A stretch of DNA of 64,000 bases from JAOAPG01 sp963791575 (GCA_963791575.1 CAWBSY010000011.1:1-64000); one strand, 5' to 3'; shown: positions 1 to 9,305, counted from the first letter of the stretch. Numbers and translations are program-made. The notes: a model not told the origin generated them from the sequence alone.

Positions 1-237
1 TCCGGCAATATGGGGAGCCTGGGTAAGAATGCGAAGGTGCTCCTTGGCAAGCTTTGGGTCAGGAACCGCGAGAAAGCGTTTCTCGATCGAAGCCTCTGGC
101 GCAGGATCCCGGAAGCCGAAGATGGGCTCCGCGGAGTTCGAGGGTTCGGAGTTGTTTCCCCTGACATTGGATGAGAGCGTGATGAACAGGATAACGAATG
201 CGAAGAGGGCAGCTGAAAGGAATCTCATCGGGCGCAT
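1..237 (-). CDS. M28-family peptidase (glutamate carboxypeptidase II-like), 5' end only
   Basis: Only the first 79 codons are in the window; the frame is open to base 1. The protein begins with a typical Sec signal peptide (MRPMRF followed by a hydrophobic stretch ALFAFVILFITL). After a short linker it contains FLAVPDPKLAKEHLRILTQ, then the tail APHIAG. That segment resembles the N-terminus of PSMA/NAALADase-like M28 metallopeptidases, where a conserved 'reH..LT..PH.aGt' block precedes the PA domain. The metal-binding residues lie outside the window, so the family call rests on this block alone. A second ATG at codon 4 (base 228) is an equally good start. The gene is divergent from the membrane protein that follows. 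Confidence 0.5.
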   Translation of the reverse strand, partial: MRPMRFLSAALFAFVILFITLSSNVRGNNSEPSNSAEPIFGFRDPAPEASIEKRFLAVPDPKLAKEHLRILTQAPHIAG

Positions 238-351
238 GGGTGAAAGAACAAGGTAGCACAGGCGAAAAGCTGGGCAGCGTAAAGCATCATTCCTGTCACA
301 GGGTGTGTCCGCCGCGCGATAGAATAGCGTCCGCAACTTGGGTGACTTCGT

Positions 352-974
352 TTGGAAGGGAAATCCGTGGACCCTGTTGTCGCCGCCAAGCGCCGGGTTT
401 TTGCTCGACTCTCAATTGCTGCTGGCAATGCCTTGCAGATTGGCGGAATTCTGGCTGCATGTTTTGCGCTGACGTTATCCCGATCTGCGTGCTCGACCGC
501 GATTGCGGTTGGGGCCATGCTTCTGGCATGGGTTCTTCTTTACTTCTCGGTGCACGCGATTGCTCACTGGCTGGTAGGGCGGATTGTCGGCATTCGCTTT
601 CTCCACTACACAGTTGGTGGGACAGGCAATCCAGAAGGCTGGCCGCCTAGGAATTCGTTGGATTTTTGAGCATCTCCCATTCTTTGGCGTGCAGACAGAA
701 AAGGTCTCCATGCAAAGCGCCAGTCCGCGGGCTAAAGCTCTTATGTGGTCGGCGGGAGTGACTTCCTCGGCAATCTTTCCGGCTTTAGGGGTGTTCTGGG
801 CCCGGCACTCCGGCGTTCCGTTCAGTAGGATGGTTCTTCCTGTTTGCTGTGTTCTGGTCTTTCGGAACATTGGCGAGCAACTGGAGGAGTCCAACCGGCG
901 ATTATGCCAAGGCGAGGCGGGCGCTGGGGACGTGGATGAACACGACTTCCTTTATTGTTCTTCTATTCGCGTAG
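352..974 (+). CDS. Multi-pass membrane protein, unknown function (two frameshifts)
   Basis: Roughly 205 residues can be read if the frame changes near 645-650 and again near 820-830. Each piece continues as hydrophobic membrane protein, and the last frame ends naturally at 972-974 after GDYAKARRALGTWMNTTS. I count about five membrane segments: ALQIGGILAACFALTL, AIAVGAMLLAWVLLYF, a segment around TSSAIFPALGVFW, one around WFFLFAVFWSFGTL, and a C-terminal SFIVLLFA. A HAIAHW motif (H-x3-H) lies at the end of the second segment, and a conserved-looking Asp (TGDYAKA) lies near the C-terminus. This loosely recalls intramembrane metalloproteases, but the Glu of HExxH is missing. The listed start is TTG; a GTG at 367 is in frame and may be the real start. 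Not recognised as a named family. Confidence 0.5.
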
Positions 975-1012
975 TGACTTGTTACGAGCCGGCCGCAACA
1001 GATTAATCGTGA

Positions 1013-1077
1013 GTAGGGATGTTTCGACTGCGGTTGAGCTTCGCAATGCGAAGCTCAATCCTCGCTCAACATGACAA
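1013..1077 (+). repeat. Dispersed hairpin repeat, copy A
   Basis: Begins GTAGGGAT, then TTCGACT, a hairpin with 11-bp arms (TTGAGCTTCGC, loop AAT, GCGAAGCTCAA), and ends CGCTCAACATGACAA. The same framework occurs at 1861-1926 and, inverted, at 39025-39088, with different hairpin arms. It stands immediately upstream of the toxin-antitoxin pair. Confidence 0.8.
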
Positions 1078-1148
1078 TGGTTACGGCGACAAGAATTACT
1101 AGCATCCCCAGTTTCACCAAGTTCACCAGTTGGTGCTAAACTGAACGC

Positions 1149-1404
1149 ATGAAACGAGCCACCATGACCTTTCCGGACGATTTGGCAGAGGCGCTGGAAA
1201 CCTATGTTCAGTCTCAAGAGGCTCCTCCTTCCCTGACGACTGTTGTCCAAGCGGCCCTCCGACAATACTTGGGCGAGCGAGGATTTCTGCGGGGTCCGCC
1301 GAAATTTCGGGATCACGCCTTCCGCACATGGAAGCGGACGTGCTGACGTCAGCCAGGAGCACGACCGCTATTTGGTTAAGGCACAACGTGGCGCCAGGAA
1401 GTGA
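1149..1404 (+). CDS. Ribbon-helix-helix antitoxin (frameshifted near 1310)
   Basis: The N-terminus MKRATMTFPDDLAEALETYV is a typical CopG/ribbon-helix-helix DNA-binding arm followed by its helices. As written the frame stops at 1346, but skipping one G in the GGG run at 1309-1311 gives a continuation HGSGRADVSQEHDRYLVKAQ that ends at the TGA of 1402-1404. The ending GSGR-D-S-x-HDRYL is characteristic of antitoxins paired with PIN toxins, so the longer version (about 84 residues) is probably the true protein. Its stop overlaps the GTG start of the toxin (GTGA), so the two are translationally coupled. Family logic suggests that it represses its own promoter and neutralises the PIN nuclease. Confidence 0.8.
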
Positions 1405-1799
1405 AGCGGGCCGTGCTGGCTGATACAGGACCGTTGTATGCGGCTGTCGACCCGGACGATGCGCATCATAAGCGGGCACGTCAAGAACTGCAACGGTTGG
1501 CCCACGAGAAGCGAGAAGTCGTTGTTGCGTATCCGATATTGCTTGAGGCCTATACGCTGGTTCTGTTTCGGCTGGGCAAGAGCACGGCCGGGGTGTGGCT
1601 AAATGACATGGCAAGCGCGGTCCTCATAAATCCAACCCCAGAGGATTACCGGCAAGCTGGGGCCAAAATTCAGGGCTTGCTGGATCAGCCAATCACGCTA
1701 TTCGACGCAACCGTAGCAACCCTGGCCGCGCGACTGGGGCTGCAAGTGTGGACTTACGATCATCATTTCGACTTGATGCGAGTTGCAGTGTGGCGGTGA
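1401..1799 (+). CDS. PIN-domain ribonuclease toxin (VapC-like)
   Basis: A 132-residue PIN domain. It starts at GTG 1401, inside the antitoxin stop codon. Conserved acidic residues are visible: D8 in LADTGPLYA, a Glu in the PILLEAYTL helix, an Asp in FDATVATLA, and the C-terminal YDHHFD block where PIN proteins carry the last acidic residue. PIN toxins are Mg-dependent endoribonucleases that usually cut tRNA or rRNA; the target of this one cannot be read from sequence. With the upstream ribbon-helix-helix gene it forms a type II toxin-antitoxin operon. The pair lies between direct copies of a dispersed hairpin repeat (1013-1077 and 1861-1926), which hints that it may have moved as a unit. Confidence 0.85.
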   Translation: MKRAVLADTGPLYAAVDPDDAHHKRARQELQRLAHEKREVVVAYPILLEAYTLVLFRLGKSTAGVWLNDMASAVLINPTPEDYRQAGAKIQGLLDQPITLFDATVATLAARLGLQVWTYDHHFDLMRVAVWR

Positions 1800-1860
1800 G
1801 AGCGAACGGAGCTGTGTCTCTTGTGGAAACATGCAGTTCAAGTGTTCAGCAATGGGCCCG

Positions 1861-1926
1861 GTAGGGATATTTCGACTGTGGTAGAGCTTCGCAATGCGAA
1901 GCTCAAATCCTCGCTCAACATGACAA
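1861..1926 (+). repeat. Dispersed hairpin repeat, copy B
   Basis: Same architecture and orientation as the copy at 1013-1077: GTAGGGAT, TTCGACT, a GAGCTTCGC-AAT-GCGAAGCTC hairpin, and CGCTCAACATGACAA at the end. Copies A and B are close to identical and flank the toxin-antitoxin pair as direct repeats. Confidence 0.8.
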
Positions 1927-1936
1927 AGTAGTGAAA

Positions 1937-1985
1937 GATTTGTCGAGCTATGCTCGACCGGACAGCCGAGGGCGGCTGTCCCTAC
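1937..1985 (+). repeat. Cluster of small palindromes
   Basis: Two adjacent hairpins: CGAGC-TAT-GCTCG and GGACAGCC-GAGGGC-GGCTGTCC, followed by CTACGCGG. A similar GTCCCTACGCGG core recurs near 52316-52327 without the hairpin, so this may be another interspersed element. It fills the space between the toxin gene and the 3' end of proA. Confidence 0.5.
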
Positions 1986-2013
1986 GCGGACTTGCGATCA
2001 GAGCCTAACGCTC

Positions 2014-3262
2014 TTATCTCACCTGCCCCGTTCCGATCACTTCATACTTCGTCGATGTCAACTCTGCCAACGCAAATGGACCACGGCAGTGCAGCTTTTG
2101 CGTGCTTATGCCCATCTCGGCTCCGAAGCCGAACTCTCCTCCGTCTGAGAAACGTGTCGAGGCATTCCAGTACACCGCGGCCGAATCCACCAGCCGGAGA
2201 AAGCGCTCAGCGTTGGCTTCGTTCCGCGTGACGATCGCTTCGGAATGTTTCGTCGAATAGCGATTGATGTGGGCGATCGCTTCGTCAACGCCGGAGATCA
2301 CACGAATTGCGATGCACAATCGCAGATATTCTTCTCCCCAATCCTGTTCCGTTGCAGGCATCGCCGCTGGCGCTAAGTTACATGGTGGGGTCGTCGCCGC
2401 GAACCTCCACGCCCGCTGTGATGAGTTTCTTCACAATTCGTGGAATATATTTTGTGGCGATGCTTTCGTGAACCAGCAGCTTCTCTGCCGCATTGCATAC
2501 CGACGGACGCTGCGTCTTGGCGTTAATCACAATCGCATCCGCCATATCGAGATCGGCGGATTCGTCAACGAAGATGTGACAATTTCCCGCTCCAGTCTCG
2601 ATGACCGGGACTGTCGCATTCTCCACTACATAGGAAATCAGCGCTGGACCGCCACGCGGAATCAGCACATCAATCAGTCCTCGCGCTTTGATGAGTTCGT
2701 GAACCGAATCGCGCGTGCTTGCATCCAGAAGTTCGATTGCGCCTTCGGGAACTCCGTCGACCGCGCTCAAAATATCCACGAGATGCTGGTTGCTCTGGGC
2801 TGCCTCTTTCCCGCCGCGCAAGACGATTGCATTGCCAGTCTTGAAGGCTAAAGCGACGGTATCCACCGTGACGTTGGGGCGAGACTCATAAATGATTCCG
2901 ACAACACCAAGCGGCACTCGCAATTTTCGGATGCGCAAACCGTTAGGACGAGTCCACTCTGCCAATGTCTCGTACGCGGGGTCGGGAAGCTTAGCCACGT
3001 CGCGCACTCCACTCGCGATCGAGCTAATTCGTTCTGGATTCAGCAGCAGGCGGTCACGCATTGCTCCCTCAAGACTGGATGCTTCAATGTCCCGGTTGTT
3101 TGCTTTGAGGATGCTCTGCGAATTCGCTTCGATGGCTTCCGCCATGGAGAGCAGTATGAGGTCCTTCTGCGCCGTTGAAAGTTGCGCGAGCTGACTCGAC
3201 GCTGCGCGTGCCCGTAGTAGCTTTTCGTGCGTCGATAAACGAGTTGTCAGACTGGTCGCCAT
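2014..3262 (-). CDS. proA: Glutamate-5-semialdehyde dehydrogenase (frameshifted near 2370)
   Basis: ProA reduces gamma-glutamyl phosphate to glutamate-5-semialdehyde with NADPH in proline synthesis, acting on the unstable product of ProB. The first 294 codons read through motifs such as GVVGIIYESRPNVT, LRGGKEA, VLIPRGG and the segment around NAKTQRPSVCNAAEKLLVH, which contains the catalytic Cys (SVCNA). The frame then stops at 2378. The C-terminus resumes in another frame (EEYLRLCIAIRV, DSAAVYWNASTRFSDGGEFG, STQKLHCRGP) and ends at 2014. The combined length of about 415 residues is normal. Translation starts two bases after the proB stop, so the genes form a proBA operon. The break is most likely a single-base sequence error. 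Confidence 0.92.
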
Positions 3263-3264
3263 AA

Positions 3265-4020
3265 CTACTGCACACTTTTGCGATGCGGAGGAAAATAGGT
3301 GCCAATTTTTCTCGCGATGGCACCGGAAATCGCATTCGGGTCGCGCCCATTCACGATAGCGACATTGACTCCTGATTCGCTGGCCGACTTGGCGGCGCGC
3401 AACTTCGAGCGCATGCCCCCTGTGCCCAGTTTACTCTTGCCATCGCACAGGTCCTCCATTTGAGGAGTAAGTTTTCGAACAGTTCGGAGCAGGCGAGTGC
3501 GCTTGCCGTTCGGAACATAGAAGCCTTCTACATCAGTCAGCAACAGCAGCCAATCGGCTTTTACTGCTGTCGCGAGCAGAGCGCTGAGTTCATCGTTATC
3601 GCCGAATGCGCCGGCCAGCTCTCGCACCGAGACAGTGTCATTCTCATTGACCACCGGAACAACGCCCAGCTTCAACAATTCGTGTAAGGCGTTTTGCAGG
3701 TTCTTGTAGCGCGCGGAAGAAGTGAAATCGTCACTCGAAAGTAAGAGTTGCGCGACTACTTTCTTGCCGAAAAATAGTTGCTCGTAGGTGTGCATCAACA
3801 CGCTTTGTCCGACGGCGGCGCAGGCCTGCATCAAGGGCACACTTGTTGGTCTTTCGGCAGACCCAAATTCGACATGCCCGAAGCAATGGCGCCCGACGTG
3901 ACGATCAGATATTCGTTGCGAGATAGATCGAGTTGATCGACGAGCGCCCTCATGCGCGTGGTATCGATACGGCCCACCAGGAGCGATAAGGCTGGTTCCA
4001 ACTTTGATGACGAGGCGCAT
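3265..4020 (-). CDS. proB: Glutamate 5-kinase, single-domain form (two compensating frameshifts)
   Basis: ProB phosphorylates L-glutamate to gamma-glutamyl phosphate, the first and usually feedback-inhibited step of proline synthesis. The start is the ATG at 4020, giving MRLVIKVGTSLIAPGG. Between about 3972 and 3835 the printed frame is garbled, but a second frame there reads DLSRNEYLIVTSGAIASGM and LGLPKDQQVCPLMQA, which are canonical ProB blocks. The two single-base indels cancel. Downstream are VVPVVNENDTVS and KLGTGGMRSKL of the amino-acid-kinase fold. The protein ends at about 251 residues, so it lacks the C-terminal PUA domain found in many bacterial enzymes of about 367 residues. It is followed immediately by proA. 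Confidence 0.9.
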   Translation of the reverse strand: MRLVIKVGTSLIAPGGPYRYHAHEGARRSTRSISQRISDRHVGRHCFGHVEFGSAERPTSVPLMQACAAVGQSVLMHTYEQLFFGKKVVAQLLLSSDDFTSSARYKNLQNALHELLKLGVVPVVNENDTVSVRELAGAFGDNDELSALLATAVKADWLLLLTDVEGFYVPNGKRTRLLRTVRKLTPQMEDLCDGKSKLGTGGMRSKLRAAKSASESGVNVAIVNGRDPNAISGAIARKIGTYFPPHRKSVQ

Positions 4021-4123
4021 GGGTATTGTTAATTTAGCAAGTCGCGCGACAATTTGGACAGAAAAGGCGGACTCAAGAAACGTGTTCGGCAGCGAAACTT
4101 TCGATTGAGCTAAACTGATTTTT

Positions 4124-4954
4124 ATGGCTCTTAAAGATGCGACCCAGAGATTTTCTTCTCGGGTGGACAATTATGTTCGCTATCGTCCGGGATACCCGCG
4201 TGAAATTATTGAGCTTCTACGGAGCGAGTGCGGCCTAAATCCTGATTCAGTGGTTGCCGACATCGCATTTGGTACCGGCATTTTCACCCGGCTGCTTCTG
4301 GAAAATGGCAATCGCGTTTTCGGAGTGGAACCTAATAGCGATATGCGGCGTGCAGGGGAAGAGTTTCTGCGAAATTATCCCAACTTTACGAGCATCGAAG
4401 GAACCGCCGAAGAGACAACTCTCGCGGATCACAGTGTGGACTTCGTCACTGCGGCACAGGCTGCACATTGGTTCGATCTAAAGAAAACTCGCCGCGAATT
4501 TCAGCGAATTCTGAAATCAGATGGCTGGGTTGTGCTGATATGGAATGAGCGCCGCGTGGACGCTACAGCTTTTCTTCGCGACTATGAGCAATTGCTGTTG
4601 AACTATGGGACCGATTATCAGGAAATCCGCCACGAGCGTACTACCGCCACAATTGATAATTTTTTTGCCCCATCACCATTTCGTCAGAGAACGTTCGACT
4701 GGATCCAGGAATTCGACTATGCAGGTCTGGAGGGACGCTTGCTTTCCTCTTCCTACGCGCCCTCCGCTGATGAACCGAATCACAAGCCGATGTTAGAAAA
4801 TCTGCGCCAGATTTTTGACGAGCACCAGAAAAATGGCCGCGTAGCGTTTGAGTACGACACCAAGGTTTTTTATGGCCAACGTGAAGTAGGAGATTTCATG
4901 AAACGACGTCTGCTAAAGCGAGTCGCGTGTCGGGTCAAGAGTCTTTCCATATGA
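4124..4954 (+). CDS. Class I SAM-dependent methyltransferase
   Basis: A 276-residue methyltransferase of the Methyltransf_11/25 type. The N-terminal FSSRVDNYVRYRPGYP block is typical of the family. SAM-binding motif I is VVADIAFGTGIFTRLL (the usual second Gly-rich position is AFGTG), followed by the acidic end of strand 2 in VFGVEPNSDM and the post-motif AQAAHWFD. The substrate is not evident. Its stop codon overlaps the ATG of the decarboxylase (ATGA at 4951-4954), so the two proteins are probably made in fixed ratio. The last 30 or so residues (after VFYGQRE) look unlike the family, and the reading frame may be shifted there. It is divergent from proB. Confidence 0.85.
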   Translation: MALKDATQRFSSRVDNYVRYRPGYPREIIELLRSECGLNPDSVVADIAFGTGIFTRLLLENGNRVFGVEPNSDMRRAGEEFLRNYPNFTSIEGTAEETTLADHSVDFVTAAQAAHWFDLKKTRREFQRILKSDGWVVLIWNERRVDATAFLRDYEQLLLNYGTDYQEIRHERTTATIDNFFAPSPFRQRTFDWIQEFDYAGLEGRLLSSSYAPSADEPNHKPMLENLRQIFDEHQKNGRVAFEYDTKVFYGQREVGDFMKRRLLKRVACRVKSLSI

Positions 4955-6373
4955 CTCCCGACGAGTTCCGGCGTCACGGCCACGAGGTCGTCGATTGGAT
5001 TGCAGACTATTACAAAAGGATTGAAGACTATCCCGTGCTCTCTGCGGGTTGCGCCGGGCGAGATTCGAGCTTCGCTTCCCCCGAGTGCTCCAGTGCAAGG
5101 CGAATCTTTCGATGCGATGTTGCAGGATGTCGAGAATCTCATCCTGCCTGGGATCACGCACTGGCAGTCGCCTAATTTCTTTGCTTATTTTCCTTCCAAT
5201 AATTCCGGGCCATCGATTCTGGGCGATCTACTTTCCTCGGGACTTGGCGTGCAGGGCATGCTTTGGGCCACCAGTCCTGCGTGTACGGAACTTGAGACTC
5301 ATGTGCTCGACTGGCTTGTGCCCATGCTTGGTCTGCCGGAAAAGTTCCTATCAACTACTTCCGGCGGAGGAGTAATTCAGGACACCGCATCGAGCGCTTC
5401 TCTGTGCGCCTTGCTCGCCGCCCGCGAACGTGCCACAAACTTCGCCAGCAACGAGCACGGTTGCGATGGAAAGCTGGTCGCCTACACCTCTTCGCAGGCC
5501 CATTCTTCGATCGAAAAGGACGTAAAGATTGCGGGACTTGGACGCAAGAACTTGCGGCTCATCGATGTGGATGAAAATTTCGCCATGCGCCCCGAGGCGC
5601 TAGCGGCACAGATTCAGAAAGACCGCGAAGCTGGACTCATCCCATGCTTTGTTTGTGCGACGGTTGGCACTACCTCTTCGAATGCAATTGATCCTTTGCC
5701 TGCGATTGGACGCATTTGCCGGGAGCAGAATCTTTGGTTCCATGTGGACGCGGCGATGTCGGGCACAGCCGCGCTCTGTCCCGAGTTTCGCCACATTCAG
5801 GACGGCCTCGAATTCGCGGACAGCTACGCCTTCAATCCGCATAAGTGGATGTTCACCAACTTCGATTGCGACTGCTTCTATGTCGCTGACCGAAAAGCGC
5901 TGATTCAAACTTTGAGCGTGCTGCCGGAATATTTGAAGAACAAGGCTACCGAGTCGGGTTCTGTATTCGATTATCGCGACTGGCAGATTCCGCTTGGCCG
6001 CCGTTTTCGCGCGCTAAAGTTATGGTTCGTGATTCGCCATTACGGCGTTGACGGCTTGCAGCATCACATTCGGAAGCATGTGAGCTTGGCGCAGCAGTTC
6101 GCGTCGTGGGTGAAAGACGATGAGCAATTCGAACTCGCGGCTCCGGCTCCGCTGAATCTGATTTGTTTCCGGCATAAAGGTGGAGACGAGGTCAATCAGC
6201 AGATCATGGATCGGCTCAATCGAAGCGGCGATCTTTACCTGACCCACACACGCCTCAACGATCGTTTGACTTTGCGGCTCTGTGTAGGGCAAACCAACAC
6301 AGAGTTACGTCACGTGCAGCGAGCCTGGAAAAGGATTCGAGAGGAAGCTGAAATAGTTGCTCAACAAGGCTAA
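4951..6373 (+). CDS. PLP-dependent aromatic-L-amino-acid-type decarboxylase (frameshift near 5047)
   Basis: Group II pyridoxal-phosphate decarboxylase, family of aromatic amino acid, tryptophan and tyrosine decarboxylases. The ATG at 4951 gives MTPDEFRRHGHEVVDWIADY, a standard start for the family. After one frameshift near 5047 the rest is continuous: THWQSPNFFAYFPSNNSGPS, TTSGGGVIQDTASSASL, SQAHSSIEKDVKIAG, WFHVDAAMSGTAALCPEFR and the PLP-lysine block NPHKWMFTNFDCDCFYV. Total length of about 473 residues is normal. The usual HVDAAYAGSA is HVDAAMSGTA here, so one active-site neighbour differs. The exact substrate (Trp, Tyr, Phe, Dopa) cannot be assigned. It is coupled to the upstream methyltransferase by a 4-base overlap. 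Confidence 0.9.
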
Positions 6374-6486
6374 GAACGAAAACAACAGGTTCCTCCGCTT
6401 CGTCGCCGTCTTACGCGGCAACTCCGGTCGGAATGACAACTTATTTTTTGTCGTCCTACTAGCGATGCTCTAAGCTCTTGGGCTGA

Positions 6487-7449
6487 TCAGAGGTGGACGG
6501 CGTCACGTCCGGCTTCACTGCCGCCGAATTCGCCGGTGCTGACGGGATTCACACCGAAATCCCACACGTAAGTGTTCATTCCTTCTTTACCGAGCATCTC
6601 TACGACCGCGTATTCACCCGCTGCCAAGATCGCTTTTTGGCGTGACTTTTACCCATCCGCCTGTAAGTTTTTGGGCGCTGGTAGGAACAAGCTTTTGCTG
6701 CTGGCTGACTTTCCCGTACACCGCTACTTTTATGTCTCCGATAATCCGTTTGTCTTGCTTGGAATCGAGGCGGACGATGCGGAAACGATCCCAAGCCTCT
6801 TCGGACGGCTTTTCTGCTCGATTCGGCTGCTCGCTCATCACCGCTGAACCTTGATCCTGCTCGGCATTCACGTAGATAGATGGCAAAGCCGCGTGTGCCT
6901 GGATTTTTGAGTGCAGGCCCGGCAATTCGATTGATTGCTTGCTGCCTGACACAGGATTTATCGCTGAGCGGAAAATGTTGTGTTTAGTATTCCGGTCTAT
7001 CTCGCCACTGTTCTGTTGCAGTGCGACCAGTTGCGGCTGGCTTTCAAAGTTGTCGAGCAGGAAAATATCGCCGTCAGAAGGAATCCGCAATCCGGGCGCG
7101 ACTTGCGGCGATTTGGCTTCTTCGAGCTTTGCGCTCCTCGGCCACTTCTTTGTCGAGAGAGACAGCTTCCGGGGCGGTAATGCCCAGCTGCCCGGTCTTT
7201 CTGGTATTTTTCGGTGGCAGGCCAATCCACCATTGAATCGGGAACTTCCTCCCACTCATTTCTTTCTGCGCTCAGATAGCGGACGCGGTCTCCTTTGGTC
7301 TCCCATTTTGTGGCAAGTTGATAAGAGCCATCTTTGAGAATGAGGCGTTTGGCGAGTTCCTGGGCGTGGACAATGGAGCACAAAAGACTGGCTGCCACTA
7401 GGAGCAAGACCAGACCTGAAAGCCGAGTTCGCGGGCGTATGAATGTCAT
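6487..7449 (-). CDS. Secreted protein of unknown function (several frameshifts)
   Basis: The start is the ATG at 7449, preceded by a good ribosome binding site (AGGAGG, 7 bases upstream). It encodes a signal peptide (LSGLVLLLVAASLLCSIVHAQE) and then a charged domain with LILKDGSYQLATKWETKGDR and SAERNEWEEVPDSMVDWPAT. This type of N-terminal domain is common in acidobacterial secreted proteins. Past about residue 85 the protein must be pieced together from three frames: GQLGITAPEAVSLDKEVAEE, then RIPSDGDIFLLDNFESQPQL and RFRIVRLDSKQDKRIIGDIK, then GEYAVVEMLGKEGMNTYVWD. It ends at 6487. About 320 residues in total. I cannot name a function; the C-terminal two thirds look like a soluble beta-rich domain. 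Confidence 0.7.
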
Positions 7450-7621
7450 AGGCTGCCTCCTGTCGCGAATCACTGGAAGGCTGGATACTATTTTAGATGC
7501 TGAAAAGAAACGTGTTCTGAAACTCTGATTTTTTACGTTTGCGGCAAATTGCTTTTCTGTCATAATTGATCGTGCACCCAGCCTGCACTAAATTCCAAAG
7601 ACAATTTAAGGTGAGGAAGCG

Positions 7622-9298
7622 ATGTCGGCAAAGTACATCTTTGTGACGGGCGGTGTTGTGTCTTCTCTGGGTAAGGGATTGGCGGCGGCTTCGATCGGCT
7701 GTCTGCTGGAAAGCCGCGGGCTGAAGGTCAACCTGATGAAGTTCGATCCTTACCTCAACGTGGATCCGGGCACGATGTCGCCCTTTCCAGCACGGAGAAG
7801 TCTTCGTCACCGACGACGGCGCCGAGACCGACCTAGATCTCGGCCACTACGAACGATTCACTCACGCCAAGCTTTCTCGCGACAATAACTGGACCACCGG
7901 CCGAATCTACGAGCAGATCATCGCCAAGGAGCGGCGGGGCGATTATCTCGGCAAGACCGTGCAGGTCATTCCGCACGTGACCAACGAAATCAAAGTCCGC
8001 GATGAAGAAAGTCGCGCAAGACGTGGACGTCGCGATTGTCGAAATTGGCGGCACCGTCGGCGACATCGAGTCGCTGCCGTTCATGGAAGCCATCCGGCAG
8101 ATGCGCCAGGAGCTTGGCCGCGAAAATACGCTGTTCATGCACGTGACGCTGGTTCCGTTCATTGCCGCCGCGCAGGAGCTGAAGACCAAGCCGACGCAGC
8201 ATTCCGTGAAAGAACTGCTGAGCATCGGAATTCAGCCGGACATTTTGCTTTGCCGCACCGACCGCTTTCTGGCGAAGGACATCAAGTCGAAAATCGCCCT
8301 CTTCTGCAATGTCGAAGAGGAAGCCGTCATCACCGCCAAGGACGTGGCTTCCATCTACGAAGTGCCGGTCGTATTCGCGCATGAAGGCGTGGACACGCTT
8401 GTGCTTCGTTACCTGCACCTCGAAGCCAAAGATCGCGACTTGAAGCCTGGGAAGAAATCGTGCAACGGGTTTACAACCCGAAGGCCGAGGTCACGATTGG
8501 GATCGTCGGGCAAATATGTGGAGTACGAAGATTCCTACAAATCGCTGAAGGAAGCGTTGGTCCACGGGGCGCTGGCGCACAATTTAAAGCTGCAGGTGAA
8601 TTGGATCGAGGCCGAAGGGCTTGAAACCGAAGGCACGGGCCTACGAAGAGCAGCTGCAGGACTATGACGGGATTCTTGTGCCCGGGGGATTTGGCAAGCG
8701 CGGCATCGAAGGAATGCTGAATGCGATTCGCTATGCGCGGGAGAAGAAAGTTCCATACTTCGGAATTTGCCTGGGAATGCAGACGGCCTGTATTGAGTTT
8801 GCGCGCAATGTGTGTGGGCTGGCTGAGGCGAATTCGAGCGAGTTCGATCCCGCTACTCCGCATCGCGTGATCTACAAACTGCGCGAGCTGCGCGGCGTGG
8901 AAGAACTCGGCGGCACAATGCGCTTGGGAGCATGGACGTGCAAGATCGAGCCTGAGACTTTGGCCTACAAGATTTATGGACAGAATGAGATCAGCGAGCG
9001 CCATCGTCATCGCTACGAATTCAATCGCGAGTACGAAGAGACGCTGACGGCGGCGGGTCTGCGGATTTCCGGATCGACGCCAGACGGAACTTACGTCGAG
9101 ATGGTGGAGCTGCCGGATCATCCACATTTTATCGGCTGCCAGTTCCATCCGGAATTCAAGTCAAAGCCGCTCGAGCCGCATCCGCTGTTCAAGGCGTTCG
9201 TCGGCGCGGCTTACCAGAGTGGGCTCAAACGGCGGGCGGAAAAAGCTGCGGCAGAAGTGGAGATGTTTCATCGGCCTGAGAAGTTGACCGCACGTTAA
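7622..9298 (+). CDS. pyrG: CTP synthase (at least five frameshifts)
   Basis: PyrG aminates UTP to CTP using ATP and glutamine. The start ATG has GGTGAGGAAGCG upstream. The N-terminal synthetase domain begins YIFVTGGVVSSLGKGL and LKVNLMKFDPYLNVDPGTM. It continues after an extra C near 7786 with GEVFVTDDGAETDLDLGHYE, then after a shift near 8001 with VDVAIVEIGGTVGDIESLPF. Further shifts lie near 8445, 8508 and 8640. The C-terminal class I glutamine amidotransferase domain has the nucleophile block FGICLGMQTACIEFARN and the HPEF triad segment. The total of about 557 residues matches the family. Each break is a one-base indel, so sequencing error is far likelier than a dead essential gene. Followed by kdsA, a common arrangement. 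Confidence 0.95.
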
Positions 9299-9305
9299 AC
9301 GCTTG

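Noticed and set aside
475..894. A minus-strand reading frame of 139 codons over the membrane protein
   Set aside because: It lacks any domain resemblance and is antisense to the plus-strand protein, which continues in other frames as hydrophobic segments.
1013..1926. The hairpin repeats as a CRISPR array
   Set aside because: Only two copies, spaced 848 bases apart, with a gene pair between them; no cas genes.
2264..2851. A long plus-strand frame over proA
   Set aside because: It is a shadow of proA on the other strand, and its translation has no family resemblance.
7622..9298. pyrG as a pseudogene or a programmed-frameshift gene
   Set aside because: There are at least five shifts with no slippery heptamer or pseudoknot, all of the single-base type seen in other genes. 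Programmed frameshifting would not occur five times in one enzyme.
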